64,000 nt of DNA from Talpa occidentalis (taxonomy: Eukaryota > Chordata > Mammalia > Eulipotyphla > Talpidae): the NCBI RefSeq assembly GCF_014898055.3, contig NW_023603184.1, positions 109,110,615 through 109,174,614 on the forward strand, in the 5' to 3' direction. The translations under genes and the position numbers were made by a program. The notes under the pieces are model-generated. The model was not told where the DNA came from, did not search any database, and saw nothing but the letters and a program-made list of their open reading frames with translations. Shown here piece by piece: positions 1 through 10,814 of this stretch (the stretch's first letter is position 1; every line of letters starts with the position of its first letter).

Positions 1-109
1 TACTCAAGACATGCAGAAATATGAGACTCAGGTAGAATTTTCTTCTGATACTACATGTCATAAAGTTTTAAAATTATACAGTAAAATTTATCATTCCTCT
101 CAGTTTCAC

Positions 110-114
<5 letters not shown>

Positions 115-143
<29 letters not shown>

Positions 144-446
144 ATTAAATTTTATTTTTATATTCCCCCATACAATTGCAAACGCCCCATTCTGACCCCA
201 ATCCTTCCCCTCCCGCCCCCCCACCCCCCAAAAAGTGTCTCTGGTTCATAGTTTTTTTGTTGATTTTGATTTTCACTTTCTTATATTCATTTTCCTGGTC
301 CCTTATTTAAGTTTTCTAGATTCCTGCTATGAGTGAGACCATCCGGTATTTTTCTTTTTCTTTTTGGCTTATTTCGCTGAGCATGATCCCTTCCAGTGCC
401 ATCCATGTTGCTGCAAATTGCATGTGTTTATCTTTTTTGAATGCTT
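115..446 (-). mobile_element. Young L1 3' end, 5'-truncated
   Basis: Reads on the minus strand as the last part of L1 ORF2 plus the short 3' UTR and A-tail (poly-T on the plus strand). A C-rich tract near 205-231 is the plus-strand image of the G-rich 3' UTR shared by the other young L1s here. A 14-bp target-site duplication (CAGTTTCACTTCTT) flanks it at 101-114 and 447-460. About 330 bp survive, so it is dead on arrival. Confidence 0.95.
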
Positions 447-460
447 CAGTTTCACTTCTT

Positions 461-770
461 GATAGGCTGAAGAAGTTATTCTCTTTTTTGTGAATGTTAT
501 TAAATCACTCAATTGGAGAATTCTCACACTAGTACTCCTCAAATATTTATTCTGAGGTATTCCAATAAAGAGATCTGCCTTATGAATGAATTTCTAAGTC
601 CTATATTTTGCTTTAATATGGCAATTTTTTTGATTCAATAAAATATTGTTTAATGTATGAGTAATAATTTCCCCCGATCATCAAACACAATTTATCCAGT
701 AAGATGTGCCTTGTTCATCCTTGAGTTTCAGTAATCCTAGAATACCACACTCCACATAATAATGTGTACA
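461..770. other. No recognisable feature
   Basis: AT-rich single-copy-looking sequence. I see no repeat, splice-bounded frame or regulatory signature. The same applies to 1-100. Confidence 0.5.
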
Positions 771-774
771 AAAC

Positions 775-930
775 TATGTGCCAGAAATTGTTTCAAGCAC
801 TGCACATACATTAGTTCATTTTGCTCTTTTAACAATCTGAGATAGGAACTCTTTTCACCTGTTTCACAAAAGTGAAACTGAGGGTAGGAGACATTAAACT
901 CTTTGCTCAAGATCAAATTCCTGAATTTGA
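775..930 (-). repeat. MIR SINE fragment
   Basis: The ordered phrases 'ctatgtgcca...', 'attagttcatttt', 'gagataggaactc' and 'gtgaaactgagg' are the reverse complement of the MIR core and tail. Heavily diverged, as expected for this ancient mammalian family. No duplication is visible. Confidence 0.7.
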
Positions 931-1487
931 GGATTGTAATCAGAATTCCTCTGATTGAAAAAAGAAAATTTTTCTGGTTTGCTCATATTCTTGGGAAAAA
1001 AATGGAAAAATTTAGGTATACAACTGATTGGAGAGTCATCCTATGCAATGTTGACATTATATATATCTATATATCTATATATATATGTAAACATCATATG
1101 TATCTAACAAAAACCATATCTTCTCTCAGGGAAAATGCTTTCTCTCATATATATTCTTTATCATGTATACTACTTCTTCCTTCATCACAATACAATATTG
1201 CATAGAATTTCAGAGGATCATCTTAAATTATATATTTTGTATTAATAAATCTGTTGTAGTGTGTGAAGGGCTATGTGTCCTAAGTTTTTTCCTATAATTT
1301 AATTTATTCTTCAGTGCTTTAAAAACTTTTTGGCAGCAGATATTTTAAAATTTAATTTTATATCATACGTAGAAATTGCCTAATGAGATAAAGGCACAGC
1401 ATCTCTGGTTGATGCTAATATGGGAGACTATCTCATTCTGATTTTCCTTCATCCATCATGGAGAGGCAGGATGAAATCAGGGTAAGA
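931..1487. other. AT-rich sequence with a short TA/TC microsatellite
   Basis: No gene. Positions 1056-1089 are a short alternating TA run with TC interruptions. A 100-codon frame at 903-1205 spans this AT-rich DNA, starts inside the MIR fragment and includes the microsatellite (IYIYISIYI); I treat it as chance. Confidence 0.5.
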
Positions 1488-1720
1488 AGATGGATTCTGG
1501 AATCAGAAAGATAGGATTCAAATTCTGGCTCCCCACAAGAGTTATCTTAAAACTATTTAACAAGTGATAATGCCATACCAGCTCACAGCCCACTTTTGGC
1601 TCCACTTAACTATCTGTAAAATGAAGATATCACTAGTCATTACTTTATAGCGATTTTATGAGTATTAGGTGTGATAGTACATATAATGCAATTAGCACAA
1701 TGGTAGAAAGAGTTTATTAG
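1488..1720 (+). repeat. MIR SINE
   Basis: MIR in the sense direction: 'attcaaattctggctc' followed by 'ctatctgtaaaatgaag' and a tail resembling 'gtattaggtgtgatagtac'. The order and spacing fit MIR, with about 50 extra bases in the middle (near 1550-1605) that MIR lacks. Confidence 0.7.
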
Positions 1721-1805
1721 TCATCATCATCAAAGTGTTTCAGGAACACCAGGATCCAGAATTTTAGTTAGAATGTTAAAACCCTCAGCTTAAGAATAAA
1801 TTGGT

Positions 1806-2077
1806 TGGGCCTCCTCCGTGGTGCAGCGGTTGAGCGCTGGGTTGCAAAGCTGCCTGCAGCCTCTGCAGCGCCAATTCCTTCCCCGGCCCCCGGATGAGGG
1901 TCTCACATGGCGCACAGACCTCTCCTGCCGCCCACTGCTCCCCTCAGCAGTGTACTTCGTCAGTCTGTCTGCTCTGACTCTGGCGAATTCTCTCACCCTC
2001 CCGCGCTTCTGACTGTACCCAGTGCTTGTATAAATAAATAAATAATCTTTAAAAAAAAAATTCCAGGGGGAAAAAAA
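1806..2077 (+). mobile_element. tRNA-derived SINE, subfamily A
   Basis: The tRNA-like head begins 'GGGCCTCCTCCGTGGTGCAG' with an A-box-like GTGGTGCAGCGG. The body holds the family block around 'CTCAGCAGTGTACTTCGTC', and the end is AATAAATAAATAATCTTT plus an A-rich tail. A 14-bp duplication (AAGAATAAATTGGT) flanks it at 1792-1805 and 2078-2091. The open frames across it are shadows of SINE sequence. Confidence 0.95.
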
Positions 2078-2232
2078 AAGAATAAATTGGTGAATAATAC
2101 AAGTCTCTAAAGGGTACTGTTTAGATGGAAGAATTAGGATTCAGAGAGATGTTGGACTAATATAATGACATTTAATTTATAATGGCAGGGATAAATATAA
2201 AGTTCTGCATCTTAGTCAAGGTAAAGAACAAC

Positions 2233-2399
2233 TCTAGTAGTCCTTATTTGCAGTTTGACTTTCTGCAGTTTCAGTTAGGAAAAATGGTCAACTATGATCC
2301 AAAAACCATGGGTCAACTATGGTCCAAAAAATATTATATACAATAAAATAGGGAGAGTGAAGAAAGGCTGACTACAGAATGATGGATGAAGAGAGAGGC

Positions 2400-2444
<45 letters not shown>

Positions 2445-2660
2445 AGACAGAGAGAGAGAGAATATAATTTGCAGTAATTTGTATTACAATACATTGTAAG
2501 TTTTTTTTATCTCTTGTGCTTAATTTATAAATAAAATGATAGAATGTATGAATGTATAAGAAAAAGCATAGTATATATAGAATCTGGTACTCTCAGGGGA
2601 TTCAAGCATCTATCGAATATCTTGAAACATATCCCCCATGAATAAGGGAAGACTCCCTAT
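2233..2660. mobile_element. Old Tigger/pogo-like DNA transposon remnant
   Basis: The left end reads 'agtagtccttatttgcag' then 'ctgcagtttcagttagg' and 'ggtcaactatgg'; the right end reads 'ggggattcaagcatc' and 'catatcccccatgaataagg', closing in 'gggaagactcc'. The two ends resemble imperfect inverted repeats of the kind found in Tigger-type non-autonomous elements. The middle is replaced or expanded by a microsatellite. Family is from memory, so the exact name is open. Confidence 0.65.
2403..2461. repeat. (CA)n followed by (GA)n microsatellite
   Basis: About 19 uninterrupted CA units run into a GA-rich tract (agagagacagagagagagag). It sits inside the DNA-transposon remnant and is likely to vary in length. 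Confidence 0.97.
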
Positions 2661-3027
2661 TTAGAGGAGGGGAAATTAATCCCCCCAAATTAAGAAATTC
2701 TACCAAAAAATTCCCCATGATTTAGCTAACCTATTTAACAGGAATTGTGATATTGCCTGAAACTAATGTTAGTATGAATTTTACTATAGTGGCCAGATCA
2801 TACTACCACTCTAGCAGTAGCACATCCATAATGTGTTGAGTTTCATGTGCAAACCATAATAGACACATGGATGAATAGAGGTTTCTTCACAAAAATGTAA
2901 CCAAAAGGGTGACTAATAAGGGGACTCAATGAGGAAAGTAACCAGGAGCATTTTGCCTAGAGAAGTGGAGGAATGGTTTTCAGATGCCTAGATAACCCTG
3001 ACATACTAGAGTCGCTGTGCTCTAGCC
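2661..3027. other. No recognisable feature
   Basis: Plain AT-rich sequence between the transposon remnant and the next L1 tail. No coding or repeat signature that I can name. Confidence 0.45.
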
Positions 3028-3320
3028 TGAAGGAAAAAGAAAAATACCGGATGGTCTCACTCATGGCAGGAATTTAGAAAATCTAAATAACGGACCAGGA
3101 AAAAGACTTATGATAATAAAGTAAAAATCAAAATCAACAAGGAACTATAAACCAGAGACATATTACAGGGATGGGGATGGGGCAGAAGGGAGTAGGATCA
3201 AAACACAAAACAAGGGGAGGGGGTGGGAATTGTGTGGGGACTATAACCAAGATGAAAATGTATATAGTGTGCATAAGTGAAAAATGATGTAAAAATATAT
3301 AAATAAAATTTTTTAAAAAA
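3028..3320 (+). mobile_element. Young L1 3' end, 5'-truncated
   Basis: Plus-strand copy of the last ORF2 codons ('ggatggtctcactcatggca', 'aggaatttag') and the 3' UTR with its 'ggaccagg' and 'aaccagagaca' phrases and a G-rich block near 3173-3240, ending in an A-rich tail. It starts within the final codons of ORF2. No clear target-site duplication was found. Another frame at 3134-3343 is antisense to it. Confidence 0.9.
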
Positions 3321-3610
3321 GAAAAACAATTGGTGAAATTCACAGAACGGCAAAAGTCAGTTCCAAATAAAATGTGCTTAAATCCATCTTCCTGTCCTTA
3401 GATTATTTTTCGATGGATATTTTTAAAAGAAGGGGATAGTTGTTTCCAGCATCCAGAAGATGCTGGAAAGGACGTTTTGACACTGGTGAGAAGTCAGTAA
3501 TCTCTTGATTTCCTTTCTAAAATTTCTCTATAAATGCATGACTTCAGGTTTTGATGTGAGTTGGTTATGAAGGGATGAAAGAAGGCAGAAAGTATGGAAG
3601 CAGAATTTTT
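3321..3610. other. No recognisable feature
   Basis: Plain sequence; a short inverted pair (agcatcc...gaagatgctgg) near 3448-3468 is the only local structure noticed. Confidence 0.4.
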
Positions 3611-3746
3611 TTTTGAAAGGGACATGTTTATTAAGAAAAGAAGATGCCTGCATCAACACATGCAGGCAAAGAGCTGTGTTTTGAAAAAGACAGGTTTATT
3701 AAGAAAAAGAGACACCTGCATAGACACAGGCGGGCAGTCTTAGGGT
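3611..3746. repeat. Two-copy 68-bp imperfect tandem repeat
   Basis: Copy 1 is 3611-3678 and copy 2 is 3679-3746. Both start TTTTGAAA and share 'GTTTATTAAGAAAA', 'CCTGCAT' and a 'CACA(T/G)GC/GGGCA' block. Roughly three quarters of aligned positions match. The family is unknown to me; an LTR or minisatellite fragment is possible. Confidence 0.85.
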
Positions 3747-4575
3747 AAGTTCTGCCGGAAGCATAATATTTTAATTAAAACTAAACTAAAAAAAGTTACT
3801 CAAAAAAGAAGATATTATGTTAACTAAGAACTTTCTTAGAACTAAATTGTAGAATACAACAGGCTATTTGTATAAAAGTGACCTTCTACTATTCAAGGTG
3901 GTCACTGAATGACATATTCATGCATACTTGACAAGTACTGGGTGCTTAGAAAATTTAATTTTGTTGAATGAATTATTTCCTGTCAGGAATGTTTTGAAGG
4001 ATTCCTGAATTATTGGAATATGTACTAGATGAAGTATAAGTCTTCCAGTTCCAAGGTTTTGTTACTTAAATTGTCTCTGTCTGTCCTATGTCAAAGTGCA
4101 TTTTGTCTTTCTTGTTCCATGTTGGCTTCTCTTTGTACCCACCTGAGAGATAGCTCTTATTTACCAAAACCAAATCAATAGTATATGATCCAAACATAAT
4201 TGTTCCTCCATAGCTTCTTTATTACTTTTATCAAGCTTCTTAGTTACTTTGATTTTATTATTAATAAATTTTAGTGATGTTTGATTATTCTTAGTAGAGA
4301 GAGATTTTCCTTGATTATTGCTAAATCACATAAATGTAGAATATAATCAATAAACATATTGAGGTTTCAGATACTCATCAGTATTTTAGAGTATTTTAAC
4401 ATGTTTTTTTTCTCTTTTAAATATATGAACTAGAACTGAATTATCAGCTACTAAGTATTTGATTATTACACCACACCACAATATGTTTTCATAATGTTTT
4501 GCTTATTATACAAGTAACGACTTTAAGTTATAAAACAAGGGAAAAACCATACACATGGATCGGAAAATATATATC
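3747..4575. other. No recognisable feature
   Basis: AT-rich sequence without a reading frame or repeat that I can name. Confidence 0.45.
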
Positions 4576-4579
4576 ACGT

Positions 4580-4970
4580 GCTGAACTCAATTCCTAAAGC
4601 TGCCATAACAAATGACTACAAATTTTTTAAAATTGTCTCACAGTTCTGGAGATAAGAAATCCAAAGCCAAGGTGTCAGCAGGGCAGGACTTCCTCTGAAG
4701 ACTCTAGGGAAGAATCCTTCTTCACTTTTCCTAATCGCTGGTAACTCCCAGAAATCCTTGGTGTCCACTGGTTTGTAACTGCTTCACTCCAATCACTTCC
4801 CGTCTTCATATAACATTCTCCTTTCTGTGTGTCTTTTGCATCATCTTAACAATTGACACTAGTCATTGGGATTATAGCACACCGTAATCAGTATACTCAA
4901 TTACTATATTAAAGATAGTATATTCATTCTGTGGTTCCAGGAGAACTCTTCAACCCACTACATCTAAAAT
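4580..4970 (-). mobile_element. MaLR-type LTR (MST/MLT1-like), minus strand
   Basis: On the plus strand it runs 'gctgccataacaaatgac', 'ctcacagttctggag', 'ccaaggtgtcagcagggc', 'tgtgtgtc', then a degraded tail near 'tattcattctgtgg'. This is the reverse complement of the MST/MLT1 LTR of the non-autonomous ERVL-MaLR group. It is old and diverged, with no internal region next to it, so it is a solo LTR. Confidence 0.8.
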
Positions 4971-5103
4971 ATTATTTATGTTAATATTTTTATGTACATA
5001 TTTCATTTTTCTTTTATTCATGTAGTTTATGAAGTTGTGATGTTGGTACTCATGCTACTTTGGACCTGCTCACTTCATTGTATAAGAGAAACAGTGAGGT
5101 GCA

Positions 5104-5202
5104 ACCTCTGAGCCAGTTTGTGGTGCTCACAGCCAAATCGATTCCAACTCCTCGATGGGGGCTGATGAAAAATAGGGGTGGATCTGGTTTTTGTCAGGTA
5201 AG
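5104..5202. other. Unassigned host sequence split by an L1
   Basis: This stretch and its continuation after 5891 form the pre-insertion sequence of the L1 at 5214-5880. It is slightly richer in GC than its surroundings, but I recognise neither a repeat nor a coding frame in it. Confidence 0.4.
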
Positions 5203-5213
5203 CTGCTGGTGAG

Positions 5214-5880
5214 ACTAGCACATAATAAAAAAACTAGCAACAACAAATGTTGACAAGGATGCAGAGAAAAAGGAACTCTCCTGCACTGCTGATGGGAATG
5301 CAAACTGGTAAAACCACTATGGAGAGCTGTGTGGAGATTCCTCAGTCTGCAATTCCACTTTTAGGTATTTACCCAAGGACACAGAAACATTAATTCAAAA
5401 GGGCACCTGCACCCCTATGTTTATAGCAGCACTATTTACAATAGCTAAGCTATGGAAACAACCCAAATGCCCAAAAATAGATGACTGGATCAAGAAGATG
5501 TGGTACATATACACCATGGAATATTACTCAGCAATCAAGAAAGATAAACTCATGCAATTTGTAGCAACATGGATGGAGCTGGAAGGGATCATGCTCAGCG
5601 AAATAAGCCAGAAAGAAAAAGAAAAATACTGGATGGTCTCACTCATAGCAGGAATTTAGAAAACCTAAATAACGGACCAGGAGAAAGACTAATTATAATA
5701 AAGTAAAAATCAAAATCAACAAGCAACTATAAACCAGAGACACACTATGGGGGAGGGAGTGGGGAGAAGAGAATATGATCAAAACAAGGAATTGTATGGG
5801 GACTATAACCATGATGAAAATACATACATTGTGCAAAAATAAAAAATGATATAAAAAATAAAAATAAAAATAAAAATAAA
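5214..5880 (+). mobile_element. Young L1, 5'-truncated, plus strand
   Basis: Carries the C-terminal ORF2 region, the 3' UTR and an (AAAAT)-rich tail. An 11-bp duplication CTGCTGGTGAG at 5203-5213 and 5881-5891 marks the insertion. The retained part corresponds to roughly the last 120 codons of ORF2 plus the 3' UTR. It shows more small differences and deletions than the copies at 44-56 kb, so it may be somewhat older. Confidence 0.95.
5417..5659 (+). pseudogene. L1 ORF2 C-terminal fragment
   Basis: An 80-codon open frame (first codon is an internal Met, not a true start) covering the conserved L1 ORF2 tail: [19 protein letters not shown], then [17 protein letters not shown] and the ending [12 protein letters not shown] before the stop. 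It lacks the endonuclease, reverse transcriptase and cysteine motif, so it has no activity. Its value is as a marker of the L1 3' end. Confidence 0.95.
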
Positions 5881-5891
5881 CTGCTGGTGAG

Positions 5892-7020
5892 GAGGAGTGT
5901 CTGCGGAGAAGCTACCAGCTTGCCATATGTGCCTTTGTCTTGGACCTTGGCTTCTGCTCAGCAGATGCTACCTGGGGTAGGACAGAGTATGTCTAGCCAC
6001 TTGACTATCTGTAAACACTCACTCTCCTTATATAAATAATCCTGTTTCTCCGATGTCTCTGCTTTTGGGTCATTTCACACATGTCCCCTGGGTTTTTCCT
6101 GTTGCCCACTGGCTCAGAGTTTGCTTATAATTAGATTCTTATGGCATTAATTTCCTATACTTTCTATTTCCGTTGTGCCAAATTAATTCAGCTAGCATTT
6201 ATTATTATGAGTATATTGCTAGCTCCTTTTTTGCTGTTAAAAAGAAGGCTGTGATGTATATAAATATTTGGTTGTATCTTTGATTGTTTCCATAATGTGA
6301 AATCCTATACTTTATATGGAATTGCTTGACTCAAGTGTATATTATTTTTAAAACTTTTAATAATATTCAGCTTAAACCATTTGATATTCTAACTGGCAGA
6401 TAAGAAGACTGAATATATTGATGCCTTTTTGAAAATGATCAACTTAGTTCTAGGGAAATTGTATTAAATTTGTAGTTTGTCGTCTGATCAATATTTATAT
6501 TCAATATTACATTAATGTTATGGGTAGGTTATATTCCAGCTTAGATTTTGAAATAAGGCAATCTTATTTTTTTTTTAGGAAAAATTGGGAAATACTGCTT
6601 TTCTTTCTATTTAACCACTCATTTTCACATGTTGTGTTTGATCTGCATTGTCAATAGTGGTAGATTAATCTCCAAAGAAATGAGGGGGAACAGTGTGTTC
6701 AGCAAGTGGAAAGTGTCATGTACCCATGGTTTCAAGGATTCCTTTCCATGCTGTTTTGAAAGCTTGGCTCTATCAGCTATGTGTACCTGATGCTTCAGAA
6801 AATTGATCTAAGTCATTACTTCCATATCAAATTAAAAGTTTTGAAGCTATACTATGGGACCATAAATGTAGGTGTTTAGAGTGGTAAGTCATATAATTTA
6901 ACAAGGCTGAGAAATTAAAAACACCGTAAGTCCTAAAAAAAAAAGGCTGAAAACAATGCTTCTGGGATTCCCTAATTTATGAAGTATCTATTTGTCTAAA
7001 ATGTGCCTGAGTTTGCCACA
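5892..7020. other. Mostly unassigned; possible old L1 near 6200-6420
   Basis: The part around 6250-6400 ('tatttggttgtatcttt', 'gattgtttcc', 'atggaattgcttgactcaa') resembles the minus-strand 3' region of old L1 elements, but is too diverged to be sure. The rest carries nothing I recognise. Confidence 0.4.
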
Positions 7021-7039
7021 TTATGTGACTTTATTTTTT

Positions 7040-7310
7040 TAAATTTTTTAAAGCTTTATTTATGCATACAAGAACTGGGGTACAGGCCAGAGGTGTGTGT
7101 GTGGGGGGAGAGATGATTCACCAGAGACAGAGCGGGGAACAGAACAGGCAGACTGACTGAAATACACTGCTGAGGGGAGCAGTGGGCGAGTCAGTAGAGG
7201 TCTGCTGTGCCATGTGTGTAGCTCCCTGGCCGGGGATCGAACTCATGCTGCAGTGGCCGCGGATAGCTTCATAGGTTGCATCTTAACCCCTTGCGCCACC
7301 AGGAAGGCCC
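7040..7310 (-). mobile_element. tRNA-derived SINE, subfamily B, minus strand
   Basis: Reverse orientation: the A-rich tail is at the left (TTTATTTATGCATACAAGAAC) and the tRNA-like head at the right ('GCGCCACCAGGAAGGCCC'). A 19-bp duplication TTATGTGACTTTATTTTTT flanks it at 7021-7039 and 7311-7329. The '...ATGCATAAATAAA' tail marks the B subfamily, also seen at 8837, 40753 and 62420. Confidence 0.95.
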
Positions 7311-7329
7311 TTATGTGACTTTATTTTTT

Positions 7330-8821
7330 AAGAAAAGTCAGATATCCAATTATTTTATAAAACATCCTAGTTCAGTCACAGATAAAATTGTAAAAAAAAA
7401 AAGTCTTTATAGGGAAAAAATAACACTTGTATAAAATGTTTGCTTTTACAGTTTCAATTAATGACTTTTAGTCTAAATTTTTGACTTTTGTTTATGGAGT
7501 ATTCTCTTTTCTGATGAATTCGCTATTGTATTTTTTGTAGCAAGAATTTCAGTTTGCCACCTGTTACCCTTAACTAACCCAAGGTTTCTTAGCATGAAAG
7601 GAAAAAAAAAGATATTAAGAAGATTGTGTCATACTTTCCAAATATATATCATACTTTCCAAACATAATCAACCTTAAAATTGTAATGTCAGCTTAAATCC
7701 CTTTTTTGGCAATCAATTCTTTTTGTGTTTCAAGCATCTAAAAAGGTCAAATAGAGAATTTTACTCTTTGTACATAAAAGCACTGAATCTTACTTATAAG
7801 ATTAAGATAGAAAACTTGGTTAATAATTTAAGACTTGGAGGAAATTAGGATATCTAGAAAGTTAATTTATTTTCATTCTCAGTTTAGATGGGATATTCAA
7901 AGTAATTGATTTAGAATAACTGTGTATTAAAAATATCATGATTTTAGTATTTTAATTTCCTCTTATAAAAGTTTAGCTAATGATATTATCTTAAATGCAT
8001 CTATTTTTATATTCTTGCTTATAAAATTTTTACATATAAAATTTGTAAGATGTATGGTTTTGCCACTCGTAGAGCAATGAGGAGTCTCAATGTTCATTAT
8101 GGTGTAGAAGGAATGAGATAAAGTAATAATAGTTATTTAAAGTTAATATTAAAACTGCTTTTATATAATTCTTTAATTCAATGCTAATTGTATTATATGG
8201 ATGACAAGATCCTTAATATTAATTATTTACTATTTGCTCATGTGAAATTGACAATTTAATTGGTTGTCTTCTGTGAGCCCTACATCAATCACAGTGTTTA
8301 AAATCTTTCTTCCACTACTTTGTCAAGTGAAACTGGTATATTTCTATCTAAAGTTGATTCTTTTGTAATGGCCAATAACAACTTGATTTTCCTTAGAGAG
8401 ACTCCTTATTTCTTGTGTCAGTCGAAAGACACAAAGAGCTTTTGACTAGAAAATGACTTGAGCTCCAAATTTGTAATGGAACAAGGGAAATTTAAAAGGA
8501 AAATATTGACAGAGGTGTTAGAAAATTCACACTTCTGTTGCTCTCTCATACCATTGGTTTCCCAAAGAAAATCTATGTGAAATAGATAAGAAATTTGTGG
8601 AAGACCGAAATAAGCATGACCTATATAAATTGATGAATTTACTGCTTTGCAGAAGTGAGTACTGTCTTCCCGGCTGTGTTATTCGGGGGAAATGAATAAT
8701 AGTGCAAATATTTTAATTTGAATTTCCTTTCGTTTTCATAACTAACTGGTGGCACATGTTAAATGGTATGAAAAAATGTCTTTGACAAATTAAAAAATTT
8801 TAATATCACATTGGTGTGATA
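7330..8821. other. No recognisable feature
   Basis: About 1.5 kb of AT-rich sequence. I found no frame with exon character, no repeat I can name and no CpG cluster. Confidence 0.45.
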
Positions 8822-8836
8822 AAAATCATTGCAACT

Positions 8837-9083
8837 GAGCCTCCCTGATGGCCTGGGGTTAAGTCTCAAAGCTATCGTCTCTAAGGCCCAAATTCCATTC
8901 CTGACCAAGTTGCTAACCTGCACAGCAGACCTCTCCTGTCTCTACAGCTGCTCCCCTTTGCAGCATATTTCAGTAGATCCACCTTTTCTGCTCCCCACTC
9001 TGTCTCTTGTGAATCCTCTCACTCCCCCCCCACCCGACCTATACTCAGTTTTTCCACAAAATAAATAAATCAATATTTTTCAC
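8837..9083 (+). mobile_element. tRNA-derived SINE, subfamily B, diverged
   Basis: Begins 'GAGCCTCCCTGATGG', has the B-type 'GGGGTTAAGTCTCAAAGCTA' head and the 'CAGTAGATCCACC' body, and ends in AATAAATAAATCAATATTTTT. A 15-bp duplication with one mismatch (AAAATCATTRCAACT) lies at 8822-8836 and 9084-9098. Internal gaps and the imperfect duplication suggest it is an older copy. A 79-codon frame at 8829-9068 is a by-product of SINE sequence. Confidence 0.9.
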
Positions 9084-9098
9084 AAAATCATTACAACT

Positions 9099-9404
9099 TA
9101 TTATGCCTTCCTAGTTAGGAAGGTGCAGTGAAATTTTCCAGGAATGATCCATATGCATGTTTCTGTGTTGGTGTTGGATAAGTGCAGGAGACAAATTTTG
9201 TGATTTACATGTACTTGGAAATAACTTGCTAATTTATAATACCAGAAAGTTGATTTTTCATCAATCATGGAAAGGTCTGAGATACACATTTTCAAAAGGC
9301 AGAAACTGTGTTCTTATATATACAGGTATTTGTGTTGCTCTGAGGGGACATGTCCATGTTTTTGTAGGATAGAATTGAAATAAAAAGTGACTGAGACTGT
9401 TCTT
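9099..9404. other. No recognisable feature
   Basis: Short open frames occur on both strands (9101-9295, 9157-9372), but they overlap each other and show no family resemblance; I treat them as chance. Confidence 0.45.
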
Positions 9405-10304
9405 CTTAACAGTTTTATTGAAATAGAATTCACATACCATAAAATTCATGCTCAGAAACATACAACTCATTGATATTCACAAAGTTGTACAATCATCATT
9501 GTTAGCTAATTTCAGAATATTTTATTATATGTAAAAGGAACTCCTGTTCCCATTAATAGTATTATTCATTCCTTCTTCTAGACCCTTGCAACCACAAATT
9601 CATTTTCTATTTTTACAGATACTCACATTCTGAAATTTTTATATAAATAGGATCCTACAATATATAGCCATTTCTGTCTGGTTTCTTTCATTCAGCATAT
9701 TTTTAAATTTTTCCATGCTATAGCATATGTAATTCATTTCTTTTTATGAATGATAATGTCACATTTATGTATAAACTGGTAAATTCATATCCATTTACCA
9801 TTTGGTAGCACATTTGTCTTGTTTCCACATTTTGGCTCTAATAAATAATGTTGGTTGTTAATATTCATATACAGATTTTTGTGTGGACACATTTTCAGTT
9901 CTTTTGAGTATATACCTAGCAGTGGAATATCTAGGTCATAAAGTTACTCTTCAACTTTTTAAATAACTGCAAAATTGTCTTCCAAACTAGCTGCACAATT
10001 TTACTTTTATAAAATGTGTGAGGGTTCCAATTTTTACATATGCTCACCATACTGGATTTTCACTATTTTTTGTATGTTTGTCATCTACTTCACACTGTGA
10101 GTGTGAAGTTAAATCTCATTGTGTGTGTTTGTGGAGTTGTTTTTTTTTTTTGCATTTCCCTAGTGATGATATTGGACTTTTTATATATATTCATCCACTA
10201 TTTGCATATTTTCTTTGCAGACATGTTTATTCAAATCCTTTGCCTATCTTTTCATTGTGTTTGCTGTTATTTTATTATTGAGTTATAAGAGTTCTTTATA
10301 TTTT

Positions 10305-10814
10305 TTAACATTCTTTAAATTTTATTTTTTTCAATAATAATTTTATTTTTATATTCCTCATACAATTGCAACCCCCTTATTTTGACCCCAATCCCTCCCC
10401 TCCCCCCCACCCCCATAGAGAGTCTCTGTTTCATAGTTTTTTTGTTGATTTGATTTTCACTTTCTTATAATTATTCATTTTCCTGGTCCTTTATTTAGGT
10501 TTTCTAGATTCCTGCTATGAGTGAGACCATCCGGTATTTTTCTTTTTCTTTCTGGCTTATTTCGCTGAGCATGATCCCTTCCAGCGCCATCCATGTTGCT
10601 GCAAATTGCATGTGTTTATCTTTTTTGAATGCTGAGTAATATTCCATGGTGTATATGTACCACATCTTCTTGATCCAGTCATCTGTTTTTGGGCATTTGG
10701 GTTGTTTTCGCTCCGTCGAAGAGGACGGCCTTCCCCGAATAGAGACCGACAGGTCTTCGGTCGAGGGTATACGAGTAGCTGCGCTCCCCTGCTAGAACCT
10801 CCAAACAAGCTCTC
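10305..10814 (-). mobile_element. Young L1 with both ends but its middle deleted
   Basis: Inserted into the ancient L1 with a perfect 18-bp duplication (AAGAGTTCTTTATATTTT) at 10287-10304 and 10815-10832. The left part is the L1 3' UTR and ORF2 tail; at about 10708 this jumps directly to the first ~105 bases of the L1 5' UTR, ending at 10814 exactly as the copy at 48,286 does. About 510 bp remain, so almost all of the 5' UTR, ORF1 and ORF2 are missing. An 83-codon frame at 10557-10808 crosses the junction and is an artefact of it. Confidence 0.93.

Noticed and set aside
1806..1900. tRNA gene
   Set aside because: It is the tRNA-derived head of a SINE: the body and A-tail follow, the cloverleaf is decayed and target-site duplications flank the whole unit.
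2403..2461. Possible CRISPR-like or satellite array
   Set aside because: It is a simple CA/GA microsatellite with no unique spacers.
10140..10151. Poly-T run as an L1 or SINE tail
   Set aside because: It is inside continuous old L1 homology with no duplication; a simple homopolymer expansion.
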